Shown here piece after piece: positions 39,201 through 54,200 of a stretch of 64,000 bases of DNA. A program made the translations under genes and the position numbers. The notes under the pieces are model-generated. The model saw nothing but the letters and a program-made list of their open reading frames with translations. It had not been told where the DNA came from and made no database searches. Positions within the stretch are counted from its first letter, which is position 1, and each line of letters opens with the position of its first letter. The DNA comes from Arcuatula senhousia. Lineage: Eukaryota > Mollusca > Bivalvia > Mytilida > Mytilidae. Where the stretch lies: the NCBI GenBank assembly GCA_963971305.1, contig OZ020303.1, forward strand, positions 57,908,867-57,972,866, given 5' to 3'.

Positions 39201-42200
39201 TTTCTATCAGGCCAAAACAAAATATATGTTTGTTTCCTGCTTCCTACTCTTGAAAATAAGGGAAGGTAGATAGGAATTTCTTTTTTTTTTTACAAAATTA
39301 TTTTACATTAAGTCAATGGGGAAGCAATCCCAATTCTAACGGTGCTTGTCCAAAAATGCCAATAAAAACTTTAGGTAGGGTAAAAAAAATAGGGTAGGTA
39401 GGGAAGCAGGAAACAGACATTTATTTTTTTTGTTGGCCTCATTGATATTGAAATAATGTTCATTAATTGACTGGTATAATTCTTAATATTTATATTTTCA
39501 TCATGAACTTTTAGCAGGAGGAAATGCAAAGAAAGTATCTATTGAATTAAAAGCTTATATTTCAATATCTCGACTTTACCCTATTCCCAAATGCTTAAAA
39601 ATATATTTAACAACCCATTATAAAAGCATATTTCTTTTTTGTTAGATAACAACACAGCTTTTCCTACAACTTCCCATTTCATTTGCCCATTTTGTATTTT
39701 GTATTTTTTTTTTCAATGCTAGAAATAGCTATACAATATGTTAGTGCATGCAAAACAAAACAAGACATGATAGTAAATAATTTGATATAATGGCAGTATG
39801 AGACAAATTTTTACAATATCACATGCAAATATTCTCTCTTTCAGAGCCATGAGCAACAAACAAACACCATGCTTTCAAGCAGTATATTTGCACAAAGCAT
39901 GTGGTGAAATGAGTAACATGACAAACAGATTGATGATTCAAATATGATATTATCAAAAGCTGGTGCTTTAAAGATTTTTTCTATATAAATTTCTAGTATA
40001 AACATCATAGTTCGTCGCTTCCAAGCTTTAAGGGCTTTTCCAGGAAAATATAACAAAGGGAGCAGGAACTCTATTCAATTATTATTTCCTTGGTGGTGGG
40101 TTAACCCTCTTGCTGCCATATTAAAATTTTGAATGACGTCGCCAACGCCACAATGTTGTGACGTTACAATAGCGAAACGCCAGAATCTTTGATGAAATAT
40201 GACGTCTTTTTTTATTTTTGACTATGCTACGGTTACAATACATTGAAAACAACTTTTATATTCGATTCCATATTGTTTGTGAGATATTTTTCTGTCATAA
40301 AATGCCGCTCTTATATATTTTGAACCAGTGTGTTTAATTATCAGGAATGATTTAGTTGCATGTAATATTTTGGTCCGATGGACACATATGTCCGTGTGGC
40401 AGCCAACCGATAGTGGACACATATGTTCCTTTGGCAGCGAGCCGGTAGTGGACACATATGTCCTTTTGGCAGCAAGAGGGTTAAATATGTTTCTAAATGC
40501 TTGAAAGATGTTAAAAAGATTATCAAAATTTTTATCGACGTACCCTAAATGTAGAGGTGAGTTCCGACTCCTAGTACACTTTTTCCTGGAAAAGCCCTAA
40601 GATATGGATTCATACTAGAAATCTAACAATTACAGATTTATTATATCTTAAAAACTTTAAATTGAGCATAAAACTTCACAAATCCTGAATATTCCCTTGC
40701 ATTACATCTGAAGAATAGCCACATGTCTGATGCTGAAAAGGACAAGGTATGATAAGGGCTGTTTTTGGCCCCTTCATCAAAAGTGAAATTTTATGCTCAA
40801 AAATTAATTTATATGATATTAAATAATGAAAGTTGATAAATTTGAATGTTTTAAACAAATTATAGATCCAATCTGATTTTAGCATTCAATCAAACTTGAC
40901 GAAAAGTGACTTTTTCTCACAAATACTCAAAATTTGGTATATTTTTGTATGTTTTTGGCTCAAATAACTATGAGCGGACAAGCAGCCCACAAAAATATTC
41001 TAACTATGGAATTGGCATACAAAAACTAATATTTCCAGAAATTATCTTTGTGGACCGCAGGTCCGCTCATATTTAAATTTCACAAAAACCATTGTCATTT
41101 TAACAATTTTAAGCCAATTTTGCTACATTTCGTAGTTATATCATTAAAGGCACATGGGTAATTACGCCAAATGTCAAATTTTCAATAAAATTGTACTTGT
41201 TCCAAAAAATACAACTTCTGAATCACAAAATCACACCGTTATAATTCAATATTCCGATTTTGGAAAATTTGAGCAATTTAGGGGGGCCAAAATCGTCTTC
41301 TTATCCTATCTTGTCCTTTTTTGTATTTTTTGAAAGGCTTAATTGTTACTAAGTCAGAACCAATGATAATTGTATTTTTTCAGAAGTTTCTACCATTTTT
41401 TCTCTTCTTGAAAATTTGTGATTGACCAACCTTATAAGGTAATTTTTTTGCTATCTTTTAGTAGGACTCCCACAAGGTCAAACGGACTTACAAATGTACC
41501 CTTCTGGGGGCCCCCTTATTCAAAAGTGTTTGCAAAGTCTTTTAACATAAATTTAGATGGTACCTGATCATCCATATCATCAGCAAATTCAAAATGTATT
41601 TGCTGCCTCTTCTCTCTCTCCTCCTCCCACATGGAAGGGTGGAAACTATCAGTGTCTCCGCCATGATCAACACCTAGAAAGAAAAGATAAAGCCATATGA
41701 CCATAAACTTCACCAGTATATTAAGAATATGATCATAAACTTCACCAGTATATTAAGAATATGATCATAAACTTCACCAGTATATTAAGAATATGATCAT
41801 AAACTTCACCAGTATATTAAGAATATGATCATACACTTCACCAGTATATTAAGAATATGATCATACACTTCACCAGTATATTAAGAATATGATCATACAC
41901 TTCACCAGTATATTAAGAATATGATCATACACTTCACCAGTATATTAAGAATATGATCATACACTTCACCAGTATATTAAGAATATGATCATACACTTCA
42001 CCAGTATATTAAGAATATGATCATAAACTTCACCAGTATATTAAGAATATGATCATAAACTTCACCAGTATATTAAGAATATGATCATAAACTTCACCAG
42101 TATATTAAGAATATGATCATACACTTCACCAGTATATTAAGAATATGATCATAAACTTCACCAGTATATTAAGAATATGATCATAAACTTCACCAGCATA

Positions 42201-45200
42201 TTAAGAATATAGTTTACATTATATTATGGGACACCATGATCAACACCTGAAAGTAAAATATAGTCATATGATTGTAAACTTCACCAGTGTATGAGAATAT
42301 AGTTTACATCAAATCAAAGCAAATGTGTAGCTATTTCTATTCTACCATCTTTTCTAAGCCTATTTTCTTCATTTGAAATTGATCATCCTTGTTCCGTAGT
42401 TTTGTAATTGCTTTTATTTAGTAAAATAATAATGTTGAAACTGTGCATTATGTCTAAAAATAACTTACCATGTGTGTTACCAGGTTCCTGAGGAAGGAGG
42501 TAACAGGTGAGGATTTTTCTACCTGTGTCAGGTATTACATCATGTCTATAAATAACTTACCATGTGTGTTACCAGGTTCCTGAGGAAGTAGGTAACAGGT
42601 GAGGATTTTTCTACCTGTGTCAGGTATTACATCATGTCTATAAATAACTTACCATATATGTTACCAGGTTCCTGAGGAAGGAGGTAACAGGTGAGGATTT
42701 TTCTATCTGTGTCAGGTATTACATCATGTCTATAAATAACTTACCATGTGTGTTACCAGGTTCCTGAGGAAGTAGGTAACAGGTGAGGATTTTTCTACCT
42801 GTGTCAGGTATTACATCATGGCTATAAATAACTTACCATGTGTGTTACCAGGTTCCTGAGGAAGAAGGTAACAGGTGAGGATTTTTCTACCTGTGTCAGG
42901 TATTATATCATGCCGATAAATAACTTACCATGTGTGTTACCAGGTTCCTGAGGAAGAAGGTATCAGGTGAGGATTTTTCTACCTGTGTCAGGTATTATAT
43001 CATGTCTATTAATAACTTACCATGTGTGTTACCAGGTTCCTGAGGAAGGAGGTAAAAGGTGAGGATTTTTCTACCTGTGTCAGGTATTACATCATGTCTA
43101 TAAATAACTTACCATGCGTGTTACCAGGTTCCTGAGGAAGAAGGTATCAGGTGAGGATTTTTCTACCTGTCTCAGGTATTACATCATGTCTATAAATAAC
43201 TTACCATGTGTGTTACCAGGTTCCTGAGGAAGGAGGTAACAGGTGAGGATTTTTCTACCTGTCTCAGGTATTACATCATGTCTATAAATAACTTACCATA
43301 TGTGTTACCAGGTTCCTGAGGAAGGAGGTAACAGGTGAGGATTTTTCTACCTGTGTCAGGTATTACATCATGTCTATAAATAACTTACCATGTGTGTTAC
43401 CAGGTTCCTGAGGAAGAAGGTATCAGGTGAGGATTTTTCTACCTGTGTCAGGTATTATATCATGTCTATTAATAACTTACCATGTGTGTTACCAGGTTCC
43501 TGAGGAAGGAGGTAAAAGGTGAGGATTTTTCTACCTGTGTCAGGTATTATATCATGCCGATAAATAACTTACCATGTGTGTTACCAGGTTCCTGAGGAAG
43601 AAGGTATCAGGTGAGGATTTTTCTACCTGTCTCAGGTATTACATCATGTCTATAAATAACTTACCATGTGTGTTACCAGGTTCCTGAGGAAGGAGGTAAC
43701 AGGTGGGGATTTTTCTACCTGTCTCAGGTATTACATCATGTCTATAAATAACTTACCATGTGTGTTACCAGGTTCCTGAGGAAGTAGGTAACAGGTGAGG
43801 ATTTTTCTACCTGTGTCAGGTATTATATCATGTCTATAAATAACTTACCATGTGTGTTACCAGGTTCCTGAGGAAGGAGGTAACAGGTGGGGATTTTTCT
43901 ACCTGTCTCAGGTATTACATCATGTCTATAAATAACTTACCATGTGTGTTACCAGGTTCCTGAGGAAGTAGGTAACAGGTGAGGATTTTTCTACCTGTGT
44001 CAGGTATTATATCATGTCTATAAATAACTTACCATGTGTGTTACCAGGTTCCTGAGGAAGTAGGTAACAGGTGAGGATTTTTCTACCTGTGTCAGGTATT
44101 ACATCATGTCTATAAATAACTTACCATGTGTGTTACCAGGTTCCTGAGGAAGTAGGTAACAGGTGAGGATTTTTCTACCTGTGTCAGGGTCATGGTCAGA
44201 TTGAAGAGGAACTAATGGACGTGTCTAAAAAAATACAAAATATAATGAGTCATACACATATAATTGATAAAGATGAAAAAAATGTATTAACTTCTCAGGG
44301 CTAAAAATTTGATGGGTGATAACTTCAAATGCCTTCAACCCCACCCTCCATGTAATTGCTAAGTGCAAGTTCATTATTTTTTTTTTTAAACAGAATTCAT
44401 AAGAAATCATCTTGAGGAAAAACTGGGCTTTTATTTTGGTAAATAGACCCTATATACTTAGCAAAATGTCATGATCTGCCCATGTTAATTCACAAAGCTT
44501 TATACATTTTATGATGAAAAAATTTGGTCTGAATATTTTACCTGATTCTCAGAAAGCCAAAGAGCTTGTAGTTCTGTAAGCTTGATAAAAGTGAATGGTA
44601 AACATTTTAACACATTGTCACTGAGATTTAGCACACGTAGACGTGGGATACGACCAATTTCATCAGGAATGTACTCCAATTTGTTACTCCTGAGGGATAG
44701 CACTGTTATACCATTACAACTGCCAAGCTGAAAAGAGAAATTGAAGATAATTTTCAAAGTTATATTGTAAAAGGTGAGATTTTCATACAGGCTTTTGTTT
44801 TTTTGTATTTCAAGTAATTAATAATTCACCAAAAAGAAAAAAACACACTGACGTTGATTTACATGTTAATGGCAATAAAAATAAGATGTTTCACAAAAAT
44901 TAAACCTGACACACACATTTTAAAACAAGCACATTTGCAAAATTAAAACCAAGCGAAAATATTCCAGATATTATAGAAAGTAATTGTATCTTGTGAATAG
45001 ACTAAAGTTCATTCTAATTTCATCTGATTTGTTTTGTTGGTGTTCGAGCTAGGTTAATCATTTCATCAATTTGTCTGCAATTAGATATACATTATCAGTT
45101 GTTTTTCTTTTATTATTAAATAACGCTTAAAGTGTCATTTGAATTTCTGTTAAACAAGACTTTTTTCATAATGTATATTCAGGAGTTTCAGTAAGCCTTT

Positions 45201-48200
45201 CAGCAATTGCAATACAAATGTAAATTACAAGTCAACTGAGTTAAGTTACAGTGATGTTGATGAGTACAGAAGAGGCCCCATTACAGTCAAGAATGTTCTG
45301 CAACCTGATGGTTTATAAGGGCCAATGATCCCATTCTTCATTTGTCCATGTGATTAAAAATGACTACCGGTACCTTTGAAATCCTGTGTCCAAAAATTAT
45401 GTCTTTACAGCCTCATTAATATGGTTAAGTCATTTTGACCTTGGAATCTGAGGAGAGTACCCTCAGGAACCCTTACTGACGTTGAACTTTTAAAGGAACC
45501 TCTACATGATTTCAAAACATCTATAAACACCCTTTTAAATAACATTTATAAAATACTAATTTTATTAATTCAAGTTCATTTGATTTATGTCTTTTACCAT
45601 GGTTAAACACACAAAATATTATGCTTATTCATGTAAATGTTTATAGAAAAATAAAAAAAAAACAACATTTATTTGAACCAGACTTCCATGCATAACTTTT
45701 TATTGCCAAAAGGAAACATTCATCCACTGCAATATCTTAATATTTAACGACATGAAAAATCCCCTGCAATGTACTAGTGCATAAACCATAAAAATTTTAC
45801 CCCTAGAAAACCGGATTTATCATTATAAGCCTTTCACAGTTAATGAATTGATTACGAAAATTGGAATGATACCATTAAATTTCCATATCTTATCAGTCAT
45901 TCATATGCAGTGAGACTACTTACTGCATTAATAATATTCAACACTTTTAAAACTAATACAAATTTATATGCACGGACATAAAATTATAAATTATTTCGTT
46001 TCTTTTCATATCTTTTATATAATTTTACTTAAAAAACCATCTTATCTATAAATTGACACTAGTTGTTACCAAAATGCATCTTTACGGTATACTTAAACTA
46101 GTGTAAGAAATTTGTTAAATGCTAACATTTATGAATGATTTTTTCACTAGTATAGATTTACTTGGTTAATAAGAATTCAAATTCTTAAGGAATTTAAAAA
46201 GAATTAGTTAAGTTTTAGGAAATGTTCAAATTCAAAATATCAGTCATCAAAATATTAAGAACTGGGATATTTGCAAACTTGTACAAGATATTCATTTTTC
46301 AGTCCTACAACTGATATAGGCGGTATAGGTAGGTCTGGGCCATAATTTGGGTTCTAATTTTCCATTTCATATTTTATAGTTCTCTGCTCTTCATAAATGA
46401 ACACTGGCCTTTTCAACCTTTTGGCTAGAGTGCTACTGATGAGTCTTCAATAGATGAAACAGATACCAGTCATAACAAAATTTATTGCATGGAACTTTGT
46501 TGTAATTTTTTTATATCTAAAAATGACTCCCTAAGCTATGTTATCTTTTCTTGAATCTTACCTCAGATGGAATAAAAGTGAGATAGTTCTCATCAGCATA
46601 CAGAGTTCTGATGTTCCGCAGCAGTCCAAGACTTGCAGGAAGTTCTTCCAACTCATTGGTACTGACATTAAGTTCAGACAAGGAGGATAGACTAAAAAGA
46701 ACAATAAAATCAAAAATGCAAATTACTTGTTTATAAGTTTCTAAACTAAAATGGAGATTTTAGTATATACCAGTAATATATTTTTTAAATCATTGCTTGT
46801 TTATGAAGGTTGTGTTGTGTACACTTACCTATTCCACATCTCATAACCGCTATTTCTCATTCCAAATTCAAGACTGATTTGATCACTCTCATCTATCTTA
46901 GTGTTCTTTACTGTAAGGTATAAATGAATTTTCATTTTTGTAGCTACAACGATTTTGAACTTGCACTAAATATAGACGTGTTGTTTAGTCTAATAATTAC
47001 CCTCCAATTGTTGTTGGGAGTGAAACCAGTCTGTTGTTGTCTACTTTCAAAGTTGTTAAGTTTTCCAAATTCCCTGCAAAAAAATAAGATTTCTAATTAA
47101 TGAAATGCAAGTTTATTCTAAATATTGTCAATTTTGACGATTAAGGGGCAATTATACTCCTATAAGGATCGAGTCATCCCACAAGAGTATTGTAGAGCTT
47201 ATGATACTGAAATCGGAAGGTTGCTTTGGATTTCTCTCACTCTTATACTTTTTGAGCTAAAATATAAAAACTATGATCTGACGATTAAGGGGCAATAACT
47301 CCTATAAGGAGTCGTCCGACAACTTTGACTCAATAAAGAGTATTGTAGAGCTTATGATCCTGAAGTAGGAAGGTTGCTTTGTTTTTCTCTATCTCTTACA
47401 TTTTTTTAGCTAAAGGATAGAAACTATGGCCTGATGCCCCCCCCCCCCCCCCCTGTTCTATTTTTAGCAATGGCGGCCATGTTGGTTGGTTGGCATGCTC
47501 AAATTTCACAAACTTGGTAGAGGACATCCTAAAGATCAAGGGTACAAAGTTTCAAAGCAATCCCTTGGGTGATTTCAGAGAATAAAATTTTGTAAGAAAA
47601 GTTAATGGACAATGGACGGACAGATGACAGACACTTATCAATGACAATAGTTCACATGACCCTTCAGGTCAGGTGAGCTAAAATGATATTTTGAAGACAT
47701 GCAAATTTGACACCAGTCACCCAACAGTCTGAAACTTTAGAACTGTCTGTATTTTATAAATTAGAAGAATATTATTACATGTATTAGCCTTATTGCATAA
47801 AAAATATTAAATGATGCTCTATCATTAAAAATACATTTACAACATCAAATATAATATGCACTCATCTGAACAATGAACAGCCATTGGATCATTACATATA
47901 TGCGCCATAAAAATTCCTTAATTAATAATGTTTTTGCAAGTTTCTTTTAAGATGACATATTTCAGTATTTTCCGGTTTCAATACAATCTTTAAAAGGATT
48001 TGAATTTCTGACAAACAAATCTAATGTCTGCATGTTAGCCCTCTTTGGCTCTCTAGTTACTAAATGTCTTTATTCCATTTCAAAAATTTAATATAAATCA
48101 CTTCTCATGGTGAAAACCACCTTTTCAATTTATACAAAATTGAATCTAGACTTACGTGTTTGATTGACGGTCAGATATACAACGACAATTCATTCTGAAT

Positions 48201-51200
48201 TAAGTGGGATATCGAAATATCAAAACGCATAAAAATAACACATTACTTAACCATTAAAATTAAATTAATTTATCACGGCCCCTTATGTAATATGTAAATT
48301 TATTAATCCACACCATTTAAAAAGAAACCTTCTTGCCTTTTCATAAAAAAGCCGGAGATAAAAAGTCTGTATTTACCTAGTAATTATGGGTAGATTAGTT
48401 TTGACAATGTTTATAAAATTTTAGATTGGTGAAGTATGATGGCTCAATCCCTTCCAAAACTTGCTCACCTCTATCTAATTTATCAAAGGAATGCAAGAAA
48501 ACACCTTGATGACATCAGAAAAGACAAGAAGACATTATATAATACTGTACCATGCGTTGGCTTAAAAACCCTTCCTCAGAATAAGAATTTTATTTTGTTA
48601 AGCTAAGCATGTCTAGGCCATTCTTCCAAGTTTTCTTTTCTGGTGCCTTCTTAGTCTTTGTCTTTAGAAACAACTTGATTTTAGTGGCAGAAACAGACAT
48701 TTGGGTAAATGGGACACCTTTGACAAACAAAAGAGGGGGGCCAATCTTTCCCAATCCCAATTAGGCTTAAATGTTTTCTATTATGTGACATTCAAGTAAA
48801 ATTTTCTTTCAATAAGGACCCCCTACCCCTGGATCCGCCTATGGTGATGAAAAATTTTTAAATTTTACAAAAGAAATAGAAATTTCTACAAGATATCTGA
48901 ACTACTTTATTCTAAAAGTACATAGCCCAATACATGATTTTTGTCTAAAATAAAGCACTTATTTGGTCATTAAAGGCCAATGTAAGTTTTTTTTCCTAAT
49001 TCTACACCTTATAAAAGAAATCAAATTTGTAAATTAAAGTAAGAGTCCAAGCTAATTCAAGCAAAAGTGAGAAAATCTTGTAAAACTCGATGTTCCTGTA
49101 CACAAATTGAAAAATTTAAATGGACGAAAAAATTTACAAGAGTAAATACGGTAAAAACTTCGTATCAATATTGACATTGAATTTTATTGGTAATGTGTCA
49201 ATACTTCTACGTGAATGTAAATCTTTTCACGGAGGGTGTTTCTATCGTCTTGATTTTATTTGATCAAACTGCATGTGTACTGAATTTGAAATCCCAGTTA
49301 CAAAGATAGGAGATAAGCGGCTAAAATATATAATTTTCAATTGACAAATGATATTTAATAAAGATAATATTAAGCAATGGATCAAAATCCTATTTAGAAA
49401 AAAGACGATTTAGCAAGATTTACCAATGGAGTCGTTTAAGAGAAATTTGTTTTTGGGTATATCGACAAAGGTATTTTTATTGCGGAAAATATTTGTCAAT
49501 CCTTTAAAATAGATAACGATTTCCATACAATTGTGACACATTGCACAAGTTTTATTTAAATACTGGAGCAACCATTACATGTAATATATTGTTAAATGAT
49601 TTATTTTGAATGGTTTGTGCATATATATTAAAATGGATTTAATGCTGTTTACTTCTACATATATATCAACAATTTAATAAAAGTATTAAAGTGTGGTTTC
49701 ACAGGTACATGAGAAAATGTCAAAACTAGTGCAACAATCACATACACAAGCACATCATGACTAAAATGAACAGTATTGTAAATAGAAGGACTTTTCTACA
49801 TTTTCTGTTTTAAACTAGTGACACACCTTATGGACTCTAATCCTTTGATCAGAGACCAATCCATTTCCAATTCATTTACCAAAGACCCTTTCTCAAATTA
49901 GTCACATTAACCTTTCACAATGAAACAACATTCAGGGCATACAATTTTCAGAAGTTGAAATTTTGATGGAATTTGAAAACCTTTTGTTCTTAAGTTTCAT
50001 AATTTCAAATTAGTTGGTTCATAGTTTAAGCCCCTGTCTTGATAAAGTTTGTTTTTAGTACTTTTACACAGTCAAAATGAATTACTTGGGTGGTCAGTTG
50101 TTATTGTGGAAAGAGCCAGTACCAAGAGGAAACCCCAGACCTTGGACAGTTTACTGTAATGAACTGACCAACCTAATAACATTCTTGTCAATTATATAAA
50201 GGAGGATAGAAACTCATGCCCCATTGGTAATTGACAAAGTACCCGACTATGTGGCACCAATATCCACTCAGCCACCTAATAAGGCCAAATTTTTCTGATG
50301 TATATGACCCGCCAAATACCATCGTGTTATTTTAAATTCAGTCATTCTAGATCGCATGACAAAAGACATGTAGAATTATAAATGGCAGGCAATGGTGTCA
50401 AATCAGACAGCAATTCCATTTTATAACAATCTGATATCTGAATCAAATTCAAATGATTTCTTTACATAAAACACTGAATGATCAAGATTAGTCCTAACTA
50501 GATTTCTTTGTTTACAATCAGTCATTAATGACTCATACTTAAACTTCATTGCTATTTTAATTCATAAAGTTAAAACCACCTGCAAAAGGCACCTGCGTTT
50601 TTTTTTCTTTTTCTGATTGATAAAATTTGTAGACATTAAAAAGCTTTTATTATGTACAATCTTTTGACCTTGGATTATTCATGTTTGTTAAAATAAATGT
50701 ACTTTTCAAGGACTAGATTGTCTTACAAATTTAAATTTGAAAACATATAAACTAAAAGCTGATCAATGCCTGTTTGAAAATACAATTCCATTAGTATTAT
50801 CTAAAAACCTTATAGCAAAGTATTGATGAGTTTTTGATCATACAAATTTAAATTTTATTTTTTCCCTTAAAATTGTAGGAATGTGTAAAAAACACCTTTC
50901 ATTCACTCTCAAAAATACTTCAGCTTTTTACATGCTTTTAAACCAACAGTCTTTACTAGTATTAAGTTTTTACTCATGTCCTGTACAATTTTGAGCATAC
51001 TTTACTTAGAAACTATGCATGATTTTCTAAGTAATTTTCAGACTTGTCAGACTCCCAATTTGTGTTCGGATGGAAACATTCATCAATTCTTAATATGTAA
51101 TAATTATAATCTTTAAAAATAAACTTCATTTCCAATCATTCCAAAATGTGCAAAAAGATAATTAGGCCGGCAAATGTGCAAGTTTTTTAAGAAAAAAAAA

Positions 51201-54200
51201 GATTGATTGTACAATTTCTATTACAATCACATTATGAAATTGTAAGCTGTAAAACCAAAAAAAAATGACAAGTTGATTCAAAAGCAGCATGACCGCAAAA
51301 TAATCCCAAGTTATAACAATAGTGAACCTATTTTTTTCCAATTTTATAATATTATTGCATTTAAATTTCTGCTTTTCTAAGGTTTATAGAAATGTCATAT
51401 CCATTCTCTTGCTAATCAATAGAAAAACATGTCATAACGAGCAAACCACAAGGCAAACAATCGATTCTATTAAAAATCAGAAAATTGACACCTTAGTATA
51501 GGTAAAATAAAATGCCTGATAAAATGAACTTTTTGAAACTGATCAAAAAAACCTACAGTGTGTCAAAAATTCTTCATAAAAACGTTATAAGAAATATTTA
51601 AATTTTTATATGTGTATACAATGACAATTCAAACAATATTCTCGTTGAACCTAATATGTACGTAACGTGACATCGGTCAAAACAGACAATATGAAGATGT
51701 AAGATATCACGGATTATCTTCAAATTCCGATAACATCCCATTGTTTCAATTGATCTTTTGCCAAAAATCAATTCTTCATATTGTGTCCCCCGTGTTTCTA
51801 AAAGTCCTTAGATATTTCCAAACTGATAACCTATACTCCAAAACATTTTTGGCATTCATAATATACAGTCCGGTGTTCTTTAGCATACGAAAATTGATCG
51901 GAAATTGGTTATTAAACGATGTAAAATAAACAACAAGGACTTCATTCATAACACCTAAGCATGACAAATCGTTGTAATTTATCCAGAAATAATTGCAACT
52001 TATTCAATTTAAACAAACATTCAATAATTTTCAATTACATGAAAAATCATTTTTTTTAGTATGGAGGAAAAACTGATTGCAAATCAAATATTTTGCTTGG
52101 TGTAATTGGTACGTAAGCAAGTTTCAAAATTGATAATCATAATTGCAAATATTTGGAAGTTATTAACAACAATCGGGGGATTTCATCTAAAAATTAATAT
52201 TTTCAATGACAATCTCAAATTTCAGTTATTTCTTCTAATCTAACAAATTAGAAAATGATTAAAATGTCATTTTATGTCAATTAGCACATTTTCTTACAGC
52301 CTGTTAACAAGAGGTTCAAGTATATGTAACTATTTTAAAATTAGGTCCACTTCTATCCCTAATGAGAATTTAATGGAAGCTTAAAGTGTTGGAAAAGTGA
52401 AGAAAATTTATAAGGATTTATTAAAACTGGCAAAAAGATTGCAGATGAACTTAGAAAGGTATTTTAGCAGAAACAAATTAAAATTCTATTAGAAAATTTA
52501 ATTTGGGCACTAAAATCTTAGAGAAGAGTTACGCAGTCGATACAACAGATCATTTAGATTACCAAACATTAAAATTCAATTCTAAAGTTTCAAGGTTATC
52601 TTCAGCTCAATTAACATTCTTGATTTAATGTCAAATACACATTAATGTCAGCATTTTTGGCCAAGTTTAGTCCTGTTTCCTATGGGACATGCATTTTTAT
52701 TGTTAGACATTGTCCACTAAAACATGTTTCATGTAGTAGCTAAAAACTAATTAAGTGAACGATGTCCATTTTAATTTACATTCCTAAGGGGGAACAATAC
52801 TTAATTTAAAAGTTCTAAAAACTTTGTCGATTCCCATCTAAATTAACTTCCATCCAGTTTAGATCCAAGCTAATATTCCCATCCCGAGAAAGATCAAAGC
52901 GCCCATGACTTGTTATAATAAGTATCATGTCCCAGGCTTAACTGACCTCCCACTCTTAACACAATAGAGGTGTTAAAAGCTTTTCCACCCAAATATGGCT
53001 AATTTACGATTTACCATACTTAACATTGTGAAAAACCCAATCCTCAGGCTATATAATCTCACATCTACCAAGACTTTTAAACCTTAATTGGAGATAAGTG
53101 AATTTCCTTTGAAATCTTATTATAAAATGTTTTCATACTGTTTTAACTTGAAGGTTTAATACCTTTAACTTTTTAAATCCTCAAAGGTAATTCAAATTAA
53201 AAGGAGGTATTTCGAATGTCTATGTAAGAACAGGTTGATACATAGAAATCAAGTATATCCACATTTTCTTTTATTCAAAAGTACAATTTTTTTGTGTCTG
53301 CTAACTGGGTCATACATTTAAACATTATAATTTGATGTAAAATGGTATTTTATTATTTACGGAAAATTTACAAAGATTTGAATAGGATATCCAACAGAAT
53401 TTAGTATTGGTCTTGACATGGTTGCTTTTTCATCTTTTCATATATTTTTTTAAACACTTGATAAATTGTAAGCGCAAATTAAATTATCTCTTAGTGTTTG
53501 TTAAATAAAACTAGGTTAAAATCTCAAACTCAAAAAATAGCCGCCTGTTAATAAAACAATCAAGTGCTCCTTCTTACCTATTGAATCTGGCAAAGACTGA
53601 AGCTGATTGGTTGTAAGATGGAGGTCAGCCAATGAGGAACAGCCTTCTATTTCTGTTGGTAAGGACTGGAGTCTATTTTTAGATCCATCAAAAAACATCA
53701 GCTGCTTTATATTTCCAATTGTCTGCAAGAAGAAAATGGAAAATAATAGGTTATATTTTCAGAACATTATACCTTAAGCTAAACTAGGGGGAAAAACGAC
53801 ATCAGGTTGTACATAATATAGCAGTATAAATCTGGGAATTTGGCATATTTCTATGTGTTCTTAACAGTTAAAGTGTTTTAGTGGGATATTTGTTTGACAC
53901 TGTACAATACCAACCATTGTCCCAAAATTTGAGTTTTTCTTAGTGCAAGAATATTTGCAAGTTTATTTAGGATAGGTTTATATGTATAGTGATCTCCATT
54001 AACTGTTTTGATTGAATTTTTAATGTGCATCTGCAATAAAGTTATAAATGTGCATCTACTATAAAGTGTCATATTTTTTGCTGAGTAAGTGCCCATTAAT
54101 ATTAACATGGAGATATTTTACCATAACAATGCATACATCCCATGAAAAAGCTTCATTAAATCCAAGAATTTAACACATTTTTTTTTAAGTTTAAAAAAAA

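Noticed and set aside
50090..50280. Less AT-rich block in the long LAP intron
   Set aside because: No frame, terminal repeats or second copy in the window; left unassigned.
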